Positions 27,462-36,148 of a DNA stretch of 64,000 nt are shown in pieces. The notes beneath the pieces were generated by a model. That model saw nothing but the letters and a program-made list of their open reading frames with translations, ran no database searches and was not told the DNA's origin. Position numbers and translations under genes: made by a program. Position 1 is the first letter of the stretch, and the number at the start of each line of letters is the position of its first letter. The stretch is from NCBI GenBank assembly GCA_002862705.1, contig PKDU01000011.1, forward strand, positions 1-64,000, given 5' to 3'. Origin of the DNA: Flavobacteriaceae bacterium. Lineage in GTDB: Bacteria; Bacteroidota; Bacteroidia; Flavobacteriales; Flavobacteriaceae.

Positions 27462-28036
27462 ATGTAGTCATCATTGATTATGGGGCAGGCAATATTCAGA
27501 GCATTCGCTTTGCATTGGCGCGTTTGGGCATCACAGCCACATTGAGCGATGATGCGATTGCCATCAAAAATGCCTCGCATGTGATATTTCCGGGCGTTGG
27601 CGAGGCAAGTTCTACTATGGAAAAACTCCGTGCAACGGGACTTGGCAATCTTCTTCCTAGGCTAACACAACCCGTGTTGGGCATCTGTTTGGGGATGCAA
27701 CTGATGTGTAACCATACCGAAGAAGGCGACACAGCAGGGCTTGGCATTTTCGATACTGAGGTTGTGCGCTTTGAAACCCATTTAAACGTTCCCCATATGG
27801 GTTGGAACACAGTTGAAGGCAAAGGTCTGCTTTTTAACGATATCGATGCAAACAGCCACTTTTATTTGGTGCACAGCTTTTATGCGGTACCCAACAAAGA
27901 CATGGTTGGTGCTTGTACGTACGACGTTCGCTTTGCTGCTGCCTTGGCAAAAGACAATTTTTACGGTACGCAATTTCACCCAGAAAAAAGCGGAGCCGTG
28001 GGCGCACGCTTATTACAAAACTTTCTAACCTTATGA
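27458..28036 (+). CDS. hisH: Imidazole glycerol phosphate synthase, glutaminase subunit
   Basis: 192-aa class I glutamine amidotransferase that feeds ammonia to HisF. The catalytic Cys is in [11 protein letters not shown] (about residue 77), with His and Glu in TQFHPEKSG (about 174-182). The N-terminal DYGAGNIQS and MGWNTV are HisH-specific. Both ends overlap neighbouring his genes by 4 nt. Confidence 0.96.
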   Translation: MNVVIIDYGAGNIQSIRFALARLGITATLSDDAIAIKNASHVIFPGVGEASSTMEKLRATGLGNLLPRLTQPVLGICLGMQLMCNHTEEGDTAGLGIFDTEVVRFETHLNVPHMGWNTVEGKGLLFNDIDANSHFYLVHSFYAVPNKDMVGACTYDVRFAAALAKDNFYGTQFHPEKSGAVGARLLQNFLTL

Positions 28037-28761
28037 TTTTAGTTCCTGCCATAGATATCATCAACGGACAATGCGTACGCCTCAGCAAAGGAGATTACGA
28101 CACCAAAAAAGTATATAGCGATTCGCCTATCGAAGTAGCCAAGGCTTTTGAGGGTGCTGGATTGACACACTTGCACGTAGTTGATTTGGACGGGGCACGT
28201 GCAAAACATATCGTCAATACCAAAGTACTGGAGGCCATTGCCACCAAAACGACGCTTACCGTAGATTTTGGGGGTGGTATTAAGTCGGCTATTGATTTGC
28301 AAACTGCCTTTGATTGTGGCGCTGCACAGGTTACGCTGGGTAGTGTTGCCGTAGATGCACCTGAATTGGTTTTGGAGTGGCTGCAACAATTTGGGGCAGA
28401 CAAACTCATATTGGGCGCGGACGCCAAAGACAGACGAATTGCCACGCACGGATGGGAGAAAGACTCGGGCATAGACGTGTTGGATTTTGTCAAAGACTAC
28501 GCCGCTAAAGGCTTTAGGCAAGTACTCTGTACGGATGTTGCCAAAGACGGCATGCTGGCAGGCCCATCGTTGGAGCTTTACTATGAGTTGCTTGATAAAG
28601 TAGCAAAGATTTCGCTGATTGCTTCGGGTGGAGTAAGCAGTATGGACGACGTATATCAACTGGAAGAACTGGGTTGTACGGCAGCCATCATTGGAAAGGC
28701 GATATATGAAGGGAAAATAGCCTTAAAAGAATTGGAAAACTATCAATTAGAACAATCATAA
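28033..28761 (+). CDS. hisA: ProFAR isomerase
   Basis: 242-aa beta/alpha-barrel isomerase of the fourth step (ProFAR to PRFAR). It has the half-barrel signature [20 protein letters not shown] with catalytic Asp8, the second-half [17 protein letters not shown] (Asp about 130) and [12 protein letters not shown]. The start is the ATG at 28033, overlapping hisH by 4 nt; the frame is open further upstream but that part is out of family. It is followed by hisF after 1 nt. Confidence 0.95.
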   Translation: MILVPAIDIINGQCVRLSKGDYDTKKVYSDSPIEVAKAFEGAGLTHLHVVDLDGARAKHIVNTKVLEAIATKTTLTVDFGGGIKSAIDLQTAFDCGAAQVTLGSVAVDAPELVLEWLQQFGADKLILGADAKDRRIATHGWEKDSGIDVLDFVKDYAAKGFRQVLCTDVAKDGMLAGPSLELYYELLDKVAKISLIASGGVSSMDDVYQLEELGCTAAIIGKAIYEGKIALKELENYQLEQS

Positions 28762-28762
28762 G

Positions 28763-29515
28763 ATGCTAACCAAAAGAATTATTCCTTGTTTGGATGTCAA
28801 AGACGGACGTACCGTAAAGGGCGTCAACTTTGTTTCTTTGCGTGATGCGGGCGACCCCGTAGAACTGGCACAGCGCTATGCGCAGGAAGGCGCAGACGAA
28901 TTGGTCTTTTTGGATATTTCCGCATCAGAAGAAAAACGCAAGACCTTGGCACAACTGGTGCGTCATGTCGCACAGGCCATTGATATTCCCTTTACGGTAG
29001 GTGGTGGCATAAGTTCGGTTGAAGACGTAGGTGTCTTACTCGATAACGGCGCAGATAAGGTTTCCATCAATTCGGCAGCGGTACGCCGTCCAGAACTCAT
29101 AAGCGAGCTGGCACAGCGTTTTGGCACCCAATGTATCGTCGTTGCCATCGATGCCAAACAAATTGAAGACGAATGGGTGGTGCACTTGGTAGGCGGTAAA
29201 GTGCCCACGGAAAGACGGCTGTTTGAATGGGCGACTGAAGCCGTAGCACGTGGCGCAGGCGAGTTGCTCTTTACTTCTATGGATCACGATGGTACCAAGC
29301 AAGGCTATGCCAACGCAGCATTAAAAAAATTAAGTGAAACGGTTAGCGTTCCTGTCATTGCTTCCGGTGGAGCAGGGGAGATGACCCATTTTGTTGATAC
29401 CTTTGTACAAGGAAATGCAGATGCCGCCTTGGCAGCAAGTGTGTTTCACTTTAAAGAAATCGGCATACCCGAACTCAAAACATATTTAAATCAACATCAA
29501 ATACCCGTACGATGA
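28763..29515 (+). CDS. hisF: Imidazole glycerol phosphate synthase, cyclase subunit
   Basis: 250-aa barrel that forms IGP and AICAR from PRFAR with ammonia from His[19 protein letters not shown] carries catalytic Asp11. [20 protein letters not shown] and the second Asp in [12 protein letters not shown] (about 176) are conserved. Length is typical. The end overlaps hisIE by 4 nt. Confidence 0.96.
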   Translation: MLTKRIIPCLDVKDGRTVKGVNFVSLRDAGDPVELAQRYAQEGADELVFLDISASEEKRKTLAQLVRHVAQAIDIPFTVGGGISSVEDVGVLLDNGADKVSINSAAVRRPELISELAQRFGTQCIVVAIDAKQIEDEWVVHLVGGKVPTERRLFEWATEAVARGAGELLFTSMDHDGTKQGYANAALKKLSETVSVPVIASGGAGEMTHFVDTFVQGNADAALAASVFHFKEIGIPELKTYLNQHQIPVR

Positions 29516-30108
29516 ACATAGATTTTAGCAAATACCCAGATGGACTGGTACCCGCCATAGTACAAGATGCACTGACAAAAACCGTGCTGATGCTGGGTTA
29601 TATGAATGCTGATGCCGTTGCCAAAACGCAAGCTAGCCAACAGGTTACTTTTTACAGCAGAAGTAAAAACCGCCTGTGGACCAAAGGCGAGGAAAGCGGA
29701 AATGTATTGGAGTTGGTTTCCATGGCCGTGGATTGCGATATGGACGCACTGCTTGTTAAAGCTGCGCCCAAAGGACCCACCTGCCACACGGGAAGCGACA
29801 CCTGCTGGAACGAAAAAAACAGCCCTTCTTATGGATTTCTATCAGCTTTGGAAGCCACCATTGCTGACCGCAAAAGCAACCCAACCGACAAAAGTTATGT
29901 AGCGAGTTTATTTGCCAAAGGCATTAATAAAATTGCACAAAAAGTAGGTGAGGAAGCGGTGGAAACCGTTATCGAAGCCAAGGACAATGACAAAGGCTTG
30001 TTCCTAAACGAAAGTGCCGACTTAGTCTTTCACCTGATGATTTTACTGCAAGCCAAAGGATATGTACTGCAAGATGTGGTGGATGTGTTGGCGCGTAGGG
30101 AGAAGTGA
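29512..30108 (+). CDS. hisIE: Bifunctional PR-AMP cyclohydrolase / PR-ATP pyrophosphatase
   Basis: 198-aa fusion for steps 2 and 3. The HisI half (1 to about 105) has [29 protein letters not shown] and the zinc/magnesium segment [22 protein letters not shown]. The HisE half (about 110-198) has [29 protein letters not shown] and [14 protein letters not shown]. It is the last gene of the operon. No hairpin with a T-run is visible in the 139 bp after it, so termination may be factor-dependent. Confidence 0.96.
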   Translation: MNIDFSKYPDGLVPAIVQDALTKTVLMLGYMNADAVAKTQASQQVTFYSRSKNRLWTKGEESGNVLELVSMAVDCDMDALLVKAAPKGPTCHTGSDTCWNEKNSPSYGFLSALEATIADRKSNPTDKSYVASLFAKGINKIAQKVGEEAVETVIEAKDNDKGLFLNESADLVFHLMILLQAKGYVLQDVVDVLARREK

Positions 30109-30247
30109 TTAGGTAATGGTTATGGGTGTTTGGTTTTTTAACAATACACTATCGTCCTTTTTTTATATTTTTATGATTTAACAATTTTGTGCGTAAATCG
30201 TTAAAACGTATCAACTTGTTTACTCAAATTTAATTTACTTACAAATT

Positions 30248-32146
30248 ATGAAACGATTATTCACGACCCGAACCAACCTTTTCTTATTGCTTTTCATTGT
30301 CATCCTACAGGGATGTGCCAGTCTTGGGCTGACCTCCAAAAAAAGCAACATCATTGAAACGCATATTGACTTGAATGCAGTTGAGAACGACCAGCTTTTG
30401 GTTAGCCTTGACCCAGGACCCTTCCCAGCAGGTGAAGTGACTTTTTACATGCCAAGCGTCATCCCCGGAACCTACGAATACACAGACTTTGGCCGTTTTG
30501 TAACAAACCTCCAAGCATTTGACAAAAACAACCAACCTCTCGAAGTGGTAAAAGACGAAAAAAACACTTGGAAAATCGCCGAGGGGAAAAAACTAGACCG
30601 CATCACCTATAGGGTTGATGACACCTTTGACAGTCCTGAAGGGAAAAAGATTTACCCCATGGGCGGTACCAAAATAGAAAAAGACGAGGTCTATTTACTG
30701 AACCTACATGGCTTTGTAGGGTATTTTAAAGGGGGTAAGGAATGGTCCTATCGCGTGACCATAGATTCTCCAGCAGATTTGGTTCCGTTTTCTTCTATGG
30801 AATCGGTAAGTCACACCGCCACCCAAGACGTATTTCTAGCAGGTCGTTACTTTAACATTATCGACGATCCCATTCTCTATACCAGCGAAGACAGCATTTC
30901 TTTTTCCCTAGAGGACATTGAAGTTAACCTCGCCGTGCATTCGCCAACAGGCGCACACAAAGCAGCAGATTTTAAAGAGACCCTTGTGGACATGATGGAA
31001 GCACAAAAACGCTTTTTGGGCGATGCCAATAACACCAAAAGCTATGACATTCTCTTGTTGCTGATGAGCATGGAAGAACTCCGGCACTTTGGTGGGGTAC
31101 AGGGCGCATTGGAACACCACACCTCAACCACCGTGGTTTTTTATGAAGGCATTGATACAGCGGCGCTCAAAGAATATTTGACGGATGTGGTTTCACATGA
31201 GTTTTTCCACACACTCACACCCTTGAATGTACACTCCGAGCAAATTCACTATTTCAACTATAACGAAGGCGTGATGTCGCAACACTTGTGGATGTATGAG
31301 GGGACAACAGAGTATTTTGCCAACCTGTTTCAAGTGCAACAAGGCCTCATCACTGAGGAAGATTTTTATTCTCGTATTACAGAAAAAATTGACCTAGCCA
31401 AACGTTATGACGATACCATGCCCTTTACGGAAATGAGCACCAAAATTGTTGACGAGCCCTACCAATCCAATTACCAAAATGTGTACTATAAAGGTGCCTT
31501 GATCAATATGTGTTTGGACATCATCATAAGAGAGCAGAGTGGGGGCACACGTGGTATTTTATCCGTCATGCAAGCCTTGGCAAAAAAATACGGGGTAGAT
31601 AAACCTTTCACAGACAACCAACTTTTTGATGAAATCGTTGCCATCACCTATCCTGAGGTGGGTGACTTTATCAAAACCCATATACAAGGCGAAACGCCCA
31701 TTCCGTATATACGCTTTTTGGAAAAGGCAGGTGTTACCATTGTTGATACAGAACAAAAGCTTCCGAGCATTATCATGGTCACACCACAACAACCCTTTAT
31801 TGCGCCGCAACCCAACGAAGCTGGAACCATGGATTTAGTGGTAACGGGATTAAACAATCGCCTTAGTGAAATTGGTTTTCAAGCAGGGGATGTGTTGCGT
31901 GTGTTTAACGGTGCGGAAATCCCTGCGCTTACTCAAGAAAATATGGGTGCTTTAAATATGTTGTTTGGAGTTTCGTTTGATTGGAAACCCGATCAAGAAG
32001 TAACGTTTGAAGTAGAACGTGCGGGTGTGTCTAAAACACTTCAGGGAACCGTTGGCGTAGCTGTAGCACCAGCAAAAGGAATACAAGCAAATGCCAATGC
32101 CACAGCCGCACAAATTGCATTGCGGAATGCGTGGTTGTATGAGTAG
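30248..32146 (+). CDS. M61-family metallopeptidase lipoprotein with PDZ domain
   Basis: 632-aa exported peptidase of the glycyl-aminopeptidase (M61) family. The signal peptide ends in the lipobox VILQGC (Cys23), so it is likely lipid-anchored. The N-terminal beta domain (about 35-230) is followed by the catalytic gluzincin domain with HEFFH (His317, Glu318, His321) and the third ligand in WMYEGTTEYF (about Glu351). A PDZ-like domain follows (about 530-610, NNRLSEIGFQAGDVLRVFNGAEI). The active site looks intact. It lies 139 bp after the his operon and seems a separate unit. Its stop is the first base triplet of a heptamer repeat. Confidence 0.9.
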   Translation: MKRLFTTRTNLFLLLFIVILQGCASLGLTSKKSNIIETHIDLNAVENDQLLVSLDPGPFPAGEVTFYMPSVIPGTYEYTDFGRFVTNLQAFDKNNQPLEVVKDEKNTWKIAEGKKLDRITYRVDDTFDSPEGKKIYPMGGTKIEKDEVYLLNLHGFVGYFKGGKEWSYRVTIDSPADLVPFSSMESVSHTATQDVFLAGRYFNIIDDPILYTSEDSISFSLEDIEVNLAVHSPTGAHKAADFKETLVDMMEAQKRFLGDANNTKSYDILLLLMSMEELRHFGGVQGALEHHTSTTVVFYEGIDTAALKEYLTDVVSHEFFHTLTPLNVHSEQIHYFNYNEGVMSQHLWMYEGTTEYFANLFQVQQGLITEEDFYSRITEKIDLAKRYDDTMPFTEMSTKIVDEPYQSNYQNVYYKGALINMCLDIIIREQSGGTRGILSVMQALAKKYGVDKPFTDNQLFDEIVAITYPEVGDFIKTHIQGETPIPYIRFLEKAGVTIVDTEQKLPSIIMVTPQQPFIAPQPNEAGTMDLVVTGLNNRLSEIGFQAGDVLRVFNGAEIPALTQENMGALNMLFGVSFDWKPDQEVTFEVERAGVSKTLQGTVGVAVAPAKGIQANANATAAQIALRNAWLYE

Positions 32147-32248
32147 TTATTAGTGAATAGGCAATAGTTATTAGGGAATAGGCAATAGTGAATGGGGAAT
32201 AGTTGTTAGTGAATAGGCAATAGTGAATAGTTATTAGTTAATAGGAAT
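32144..32248. repeat. Heptanucleotide tandem repeat (15 units)
   Basis: 105 bp that parse without a gap into fifteen 7-mers, mostly TAGTGAA, TAGGCAA, TAGTTAT, TAGTTAA or TAGGGAA; 14 of 15 begin with TAG. The first unit contains the stop codon of the M61 gene. Because 7 is not a multiple of 3, the TAG triplets stop all three plus-strand frames. A related degenerate tract lies near 56733. Confidence 0.85.
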
Positions 32249-32414
32249 TGTCTAATCTTTGACTTAATTCAATAATTATACCCAAACAGAGGATACTAAA
32301 TACGATTAGTGTGAGTAGTGCGCTGAGAATTAGGTACCTGTAAAAGGTTTTTGGAAAAACCTTATTGATTTGATGAAGAAAGACAAAAAAAAGGATAATA
32401 AACAGCCATTCCAT
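32238..32414 (-). CDS. Putative 58-aa membrane protein
   Basis: ORF of 58 codons from ATG at 32414 to TAA at 32240-32238. The product begins MEWLFIILFFVFLHQINK and has two hydrophobic stretches, about 2-14 and 28-49 (LILSALLTLIVFSILCLGII), joined by a basic turn KVFPKTFYRY and ending in a polar tail ELSQRLDNSY. This hairpin pattern suits a small inner-membrane protein. It fills an otherwise empty 330-bp gap and ends within the heptamer repeat. I do not recognise the family; the ORF could be chance in AT-rich DNA. Confidence 0.45.
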   Translation of the reverse strand: MEWLFIILFFVFLHQINKVFPKTFYRYLILSALLTLIVFSILCLGIIIELSQRLDNSY

Positions 32415-32478
32415 AATCGCAATATTTGAGGTATTATAAATATATAAAAAAGTTGAAGTGAATGTGTATCTTTAAATA

Positions 32479-33147
32479 ATGCAATTAAATCCAGCGATAT
32501 TTCGGTTTTTTAGGCAGCTCGCAAAGCACAACAACCGTGAGTGGTTTGAGCAGCACAAACCCGAGTTTAAGGCCTTGGAAACAGATGTAAAGCTATTTGG
32601 CGAGGCCCTGAAAGACCAACTCAACCAACACGACAGCATAGACCGTTTTAAGCTGTTTCGCATATACCGTGACGTGCGTTTTTCCAAAGACAAAACCCCC
32701 TACAAAACTCATTTCGGACTGACCTGGCACCGCACCAAGCCTGAGCTTCGTGGTGGCTATTATCTGCACCTCAAACCCGACGATGTCTTTTTGGCCTGTG
32801 GTTTTTGGGACCCAAACCCTGCAGACCTAAAACGTATCCGCCAAGAAATTGACCTCGACGGAGACGAATACCGAAACCTTATCCATGCACCAGCCTTTAA
32901 AAACATCTGGGGCGAACTGCAAGGCAATGCCGTTAAAACCGCACCCAAGGGCTATGCCAAAGACCACCCAGATATCGATTTACTGCGTTTTAAGCAGCAC
33001 ATCTTTATGATTCGCTATACGGAGAAGGAAGTTCCCGCTGCGGACTTTATAGACCGCCTAGACGCTGCCCTGCAAGCCGTGCGCCCCTTTGTGGACTATA
33101 TGAGCGTCGTGCTGACCACCAATGCGGATGGAGAGTCTTTGGTTTAA
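32479..33147 (+). CDS. DUF2461 domain-containing protein
   Basis: 222-aa protein that fits the DUF2461 (TIGR02453) family of unknown function. It contains FRFFRQLAKHNNREWFEQHKPEF (about 8-30), the conserved RIYRDVRFSKDKTPYKTHFG (about 61-80) and GGYYLHLKPDDVFLACGFW (about 91-109). There is no signal peptide or membrane segment, so it is probably cytosolic. It is downstream of the small minus-strand ORF and immediately upstream of an mscS remnant. Confidence 0.88.
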   Translation: MQLNPAIFRFFRQLAKHNNREWFEQHKPEFKALETDVKLFGEALKDQLNQHDSIDRFKLFRIYRDVRFSKDKTPYKTHFGLTWHRTKPELRGGYYLHLKPDDVFLACGFWDPNPADLKRIRQEIDLDGDEYRNLIHAPAFKNIWGELQGNAVKTAPKGYAKDHPDIDLLRFKQHIFMIRYTEKEVPAADFIDRLDAALQAVRPFVDYMSVVLTTNADGESLV

Positions 33148-33150
33148 GAG

Positions 33151-33683
33151 TTCTTCTTTAAGCGCTTGCTATTTGATATGAGCGGGACGCTTCAGAATTT
33201 TGCAGGAGGGGTCATGCTGCTGATTTTTAAACCGTTTAAAGTAGGCGATTTGATTGAAAGTCAAGGCTATACCGGAACGGTTAAAGAAATACAAATCTTT
33301 GTTACCATACTGCTAACTCCCGAAAACAAAACCGTATTCCTACCCAATGGGGCAGTAGCCAATGGCGAAATTACCAACTACGCCACCGAAGGCACCATAC
33401 GGGTAGATCTCGACTTTGGTATTGGCTATGGCGAATCCATAGAAACGGCCAAAAAGGTGCTTTATGAAATCTTAAACAAACACGACAAGGTGTTGCACAA
33501 GCCACCGCCGTTTGTAGGCGTAAACAGCTTGGGGGATTCTGCAGTAAACCTGCCGTGCGTCCTTATGTCAGCCCAGAAGATTATTGGGAGGTCTATTTTG
33601 ATATTTATGAAAAAGGTAAAAACGCACTCGATAAGGCCGGGATCGAAATTCCGTTCCCACAACGAGTCGTGCATCAGCAATAA
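33151..33683 (+). pseudogene. Mechanosensitive channel (MscS-family) remnant
   Basis: Begins inside the MscS TM3 region (SGTLQNFAGGVMLLIFKPFKVGDLIE), continues through the beta domain (VFLPNGAVANGEITNYA) to LGDSAVNL. After this the frame changes by one base near 33553 and continues as [21 protein letters not shown] to a natural-looking stop at 33681. Adding one G after AACCT would restore L-A-V-R-P-Y-V. The first two transmembrane helices and most of TM3 are missing, and DUF2461 occupies that place. Both lesions together indicate a decayed gene. The single-base gap alone could be a sequencing error, but the 5' truncation could not. Confidence 0.85.
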
Positions 33684-33688
33684 AGCCT

Positions 33689-33717
33689 ATTTGCGGTGGA
33701 AAAATTCCACCGCAAAT
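33689..33717. repeat. Perfect 13-bp inverted repeat, 3-nt loop
   Basis: ATTTGCGGTGGAA at 33689-33701 pairs perfectly with TTCCACCGCAAAT at 33705-33717. It lies 6 bp after the mscS remnant and before the convergent CBS gene. Neither side has a T-run, so a Rho-independent terminator is doubtful; it may be an RNA stabiliser or the footprint of a small mobile repeat. Confidence 0.7.
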
Positions 33718-33745
33718 CGTGTAGTGTCTTTCAGCGAATTAAAAC

Positions 33746-34168
33746 CTAATACATCTCCACCAAATACTTTATCAAATCGGTGGTGGTAACAATTCCTTGT
33801 AGTTCGTTTTTGTCATCCACGACGGGGAGTGCATGGAAATCGACATCCAAAAAGATCTCGGCGACTTCCTTAATGGTGGCCTTATCGGGGATGCACGCGG
33901 GTTTTCGAACCATAATTTGCTCGAGGGTAAACAACGAATAGACCGAGGTGTCTATGGTAAAATCGTGTGGATCATAGCTGTCCACAAAACTGATGCGTGC
34001 CAGGTCGGTCATGCTGAGAATACCCACAATTTTGGCACCAGAAACGACGGGCAAATGCCTAACGCGGTTTTTTTTAAAGAGTTTCTCGGCTTCGCCCAAG
34101 CCATCGTTAAGGTGTAGTACAATTGGCTCTGTAGCCATTATATGCCGAACGGATTCACGTTTTTTCAT
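33746..34168 (-). CDS. CBS-domain pair protein
   Basis: 140-aa protein made of two CBS motifs, about 8-65 (IMATEPIVLHLNDGLGEAEKLFKKNRVRHLPVV with VGILSMTDLA) and about 84-140 (IMVRKPACIPDKATIKEVAEIFLD with LPVVDDKNELQGIVTTTDLI). A Bateman module of this kind binds adenosyl compounds or nucleotides and usually regulates a partner. There is no attached enzyme or channel, and the partner is not evident from neighbours. It is transcribed toward the mscS remnant. Confidence 0.9.
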   Translation of the reverse strand: MKKRESVRHIMATEPIVLHLNDGLGEAEKLFKKNRVRHLPVVSGAKIVGILSMTDLARISFVDSYDPHDFTIDTSVYSLFTLEQIMVRKPACIPDKATIKEVAEIFLDVDFHALPVVDDKNELQGIVTTTDLIKYLVEMY

Positions 34169-34240
34169 GTTGTAAGATTTAGGTAAGTCTAAATGTACAA
34201 AAAATGCAGAAATGCCTATCTTTATAAAACCAAAAATCTT

Positions 34241-34411
34241 ATGAACCTACTCAAAACAATCGCCATTTTTGCGGTGCTATATGTTGGCGCGACAATCTTG
34301 CTTCGTGTTGTTTTCGACAAGCTATATCGCAACATTCAAAAGCGTTATTTAACAAAAGAAAAAAGGCGCTTGGAAGAAGGTACCGCGCCAAAAGACAAAA
34401 CGAAAATTTAA
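34241..34411 (+). CDS. Small single-pass membrane protein (56 aa)
   Basis: MNLLKTIAIFAVLYVGATILLRVVF, then a strongly basic tail (KLYRNIQKRYLTKEKRRLEEG). One N-terminal transmembrane helix with a positively charged cytoplasmic tail is clear. The longer open frame starts at 34193, but the ATG at 34241 gives a clean N-terminal helix. It is reminiscent of the DUF4834-type small flavobacterial proteins, which I cannot confirm. The stop interlocks with the convergent gene by 4 nt (TTAA). Confidence 0.55.
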   Translation: MNLLKTIAIFAVLYVGATILLRVVFDKLYRNIQKRYLTKEKRRLEEGTAPKDKTKI

Positions 34412-34824
34412 ACGGCTTTAGACAAACGGTCTGCTACCAACAACTGCAGTTGGTCTTGCAGGCGTACAATGACCAAATTCATCATACGCTTGTTTAACTT
34501 GGACGAGTTTTGAATGTAAAAAGCGTATTCGGCTACGGTAAATTGGCCAATCAACATGCCTTTAACAGCATTGCGAAACTTCTGATCCTTGCAAATGGCT
34601 GTTTCAATATACTGCATGCGTTTTTCTAGCGAAAGCTCGTAAAACACGCCCTTGTGCTTGTTGGCATAATTCACAAACGCAGCAATGAGCAGTGGGTTTT
34701 GCAATTTTAAAACAGGGCGTAAGGTGGCGTTTTGAAAACGTTCTTCGTGCGACATCGTATCAAATGTTTGGTGTTTTTTGATCTCTGGGCGTATGCGCAG
34801 CAAATCGTTGTGCCTGTCGTTCAT
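34408..34824 (-). CDS. Conserved hypothetical protein, 138 aa
   Basis: Soluble, largely helical protein without signal peptide: NDRHNDLLRIRPEIKKHQTFDTMSHEERFQ at the N terminus, then RPVLKLQNPLLIAAFVNY, FRNAVKGMLIGQFTVAEYAFY and LNKRMMNLVIVRLQDQL. I recall similar flavobacterial proteins labelled glyoxalase in databases, but no glyoxalase metal motif is visible, so that label should not be trusted. The ATG at 34824 begins the recognisable part; the frame extends upstream through the intergenic region. It converges with the small membrane protein gene (4-nt overlap). Confidence 0.65.
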   Translation of the reverse strand: MNDRHNDLLRIRPEIKKHQTFDTMSHEERFQNATLRPVLKLQNPLLIAAFVNYANKHKGVFYELSLEKRMQYIETAICKDQKFRNAVKGMLIGQFTVAEYAFYIQNSSKLNKRMMNLVIVRLQDQLQLLVADRLSKAV

Positions 34825-34976
34825 GTTAAAATTTTCAATAAAGTTAAATTCAATTGGCTTGCATTTGCTGGCAAAGGTTTGTGTTCTTATCCATAGGTTG
34901 TTAACAATAGGCACACACGGATTTAACCAATTATAGTTCACCAGAAATAATGAATAATAATTAATCTTATGTTAAA

Positions 34977-35007
34977 TTGTTTTTTTGATTCCTGTTTTAT
35001 AATTTAG
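34977..35007 (+). promoter_or_regulatory. Candidate promoter of ald
   Basis: TTG at 34977-34979, a 20-nt spacer and TAATTTAG at 35000-35007 (one mismatch to TAnnTTTG). This matches the flavobacterial -33/-7 arrangement; transcription would begin near 35014, 15 nt before the ald ATG. Confidence 0.5.
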
Positions 35008-35028
35008 TGAGAACAAATTTACACCCCT

Positions 35029-36132
35029 ATGATAGTAGGCATACCACAAGAATGTAAAAATAACGAATACCGCGTAAGCCTTATGCCCCAACACATAGCG
35101 GCCATAGCGCAAACGCATAAGGTAATTGTACAGCAAGATGCTGGATTAGGCGCTGGATTCTCAAATGAAGACTATATACGTTCGGGCGGGATTATGGTAT
35201 CAAGTCTGGAAGACGTTTATGCGCAGGCAAACTTGATTATTAAAGTCAAAGAGCCCTTGCCACAGGAATATGCCCTAATCAAACCACATCATACCCTATT
35301 TACTTTTTTTCACTTTGCTGCCTCGTCAGTCCTTACAGAAGCCATGCTAAAATCTGGCGCCACGTGTATTGCCTATGAAACCATCGAAGATAGCAAAGGC
35401 GGGTTGCCGCTTTTAGCCCCCATGTCAGAAGTTGCAGGACGTCTGGCTGGACAACAGGCTGCCAAATACCTTGAAAAACCACAAGGCGGCAGTGGTATAT
35501 TGGTAGGTGGTGTTACGGGCGTAGCCCCCGGCAAAGCCTTGGTTTTGGGCGGTGGCGTTGTAGGCACCAATGCTGCAGCTGTACTTGTGGGTATGGGCGC
35601 AGCTGTTACCATTTGCGATATCAATGAAAATCGGTTAACAGCCTTGGAGCGTATATTTGATGGTAACATCCATACCCTGCTGGCCACAGAAGAAAATATC
35701 CTGGCTACACTACCCCTTATGGACGCCGTTATTGGTGCCGTGTTGGTCAAAGGCGCCAAAGCGCCAAAACTCATTACCAGAGAAATGCTGTCGCTCCTTA
35801 GGCCGTATTCCGTTCTAGTAGATGTAGCGGTGGATCAAGGCGGTTGTTTTGAAACCACAAAACCCACCACCCATGAGCATCCCACCTATTACGTGGATGA
35901 TATCTTGCACTACGCCGTAGCCAATATGCCCGGTGCTGTACCAAGAACGTCCACCCAAGCCTTGTCGTCTAAAACGTTTCCTTATATCATGAAACTACTG
36001 AACAAATCACTAGACCAACTACCAGCAGCAATACTTAAAGGCGTTAATACGCATCGGGGTAAACTAACAAATCGTGAAGTTGCAGCTGCGTTTAAACTTC
36101 CCTACTCCAACGTGTCAACTATTCTAGGCTAA
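35029..36132 (+). CDS. ald: Alanine dehydrogenase
   Basis: 367-aa NAD-dependent enzyme converting alanine to pyruvate and ammonium. The N-terminal MIVGIPQECKNNEYRVSLMP with the substrate Arg is typical. Other landmarks are KVKEPLPQEY (Lys near 73), TLFTFFHFAAS with the catalytic His near 95, and the Rossmann motif VLGGGVVGTNAA (about 180). The conserved DQGGCFETTKPTTHEHPTY (about 268) distinguishes it from transhydrogenase. It is monocistronic or leads the following oxygenase gene (16-bp gap). Confidence 0.94.
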   Translation: MIVGIPQECKNNEYRVSLMPQHIAAIAQTHKVIVQQDAGLGAGFSNEDYIRSGGIMVSSLEDVYAQANLIIKVKEPLPQEYALIKPHHTLFTFFHFAASSVLTEAMLKSGATCIAYETIEDSKGGLPLLAPMSEVAGRLAGQQAAKYLEKPQGGSGILVGGVTGVAPGKALVLGGGVVGTNAAAVLVGMGAAVTICDINENRLTALERIFDGNIHTLLATEENILATLPLMDAVIGAVLVKGAKAPKLITREMLSLLRPYSVLVDVAVDQGGCFETTKPTTHEHPTYYVDDILHYAVANMPGAVPRTSTQALSSKTFPYIMKLLNKSLDQLPAAILKGVNTHRGKLTNREVAAAFKLPYSNVSTILG

Positions 36133-36148
36133 TGCTTATTTTCGTAGC

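Noticed and set aside
28039-28659. Minus-strand ORF of 206 aa inside hisA
   Set aside because: Long but only an antisense shadow of hisA; the hisA codons are fully conserved.
34408-34824. Glyoxalase function
   Set aside because: No glyoxalase metal-binding pattern or fold signature is visible.
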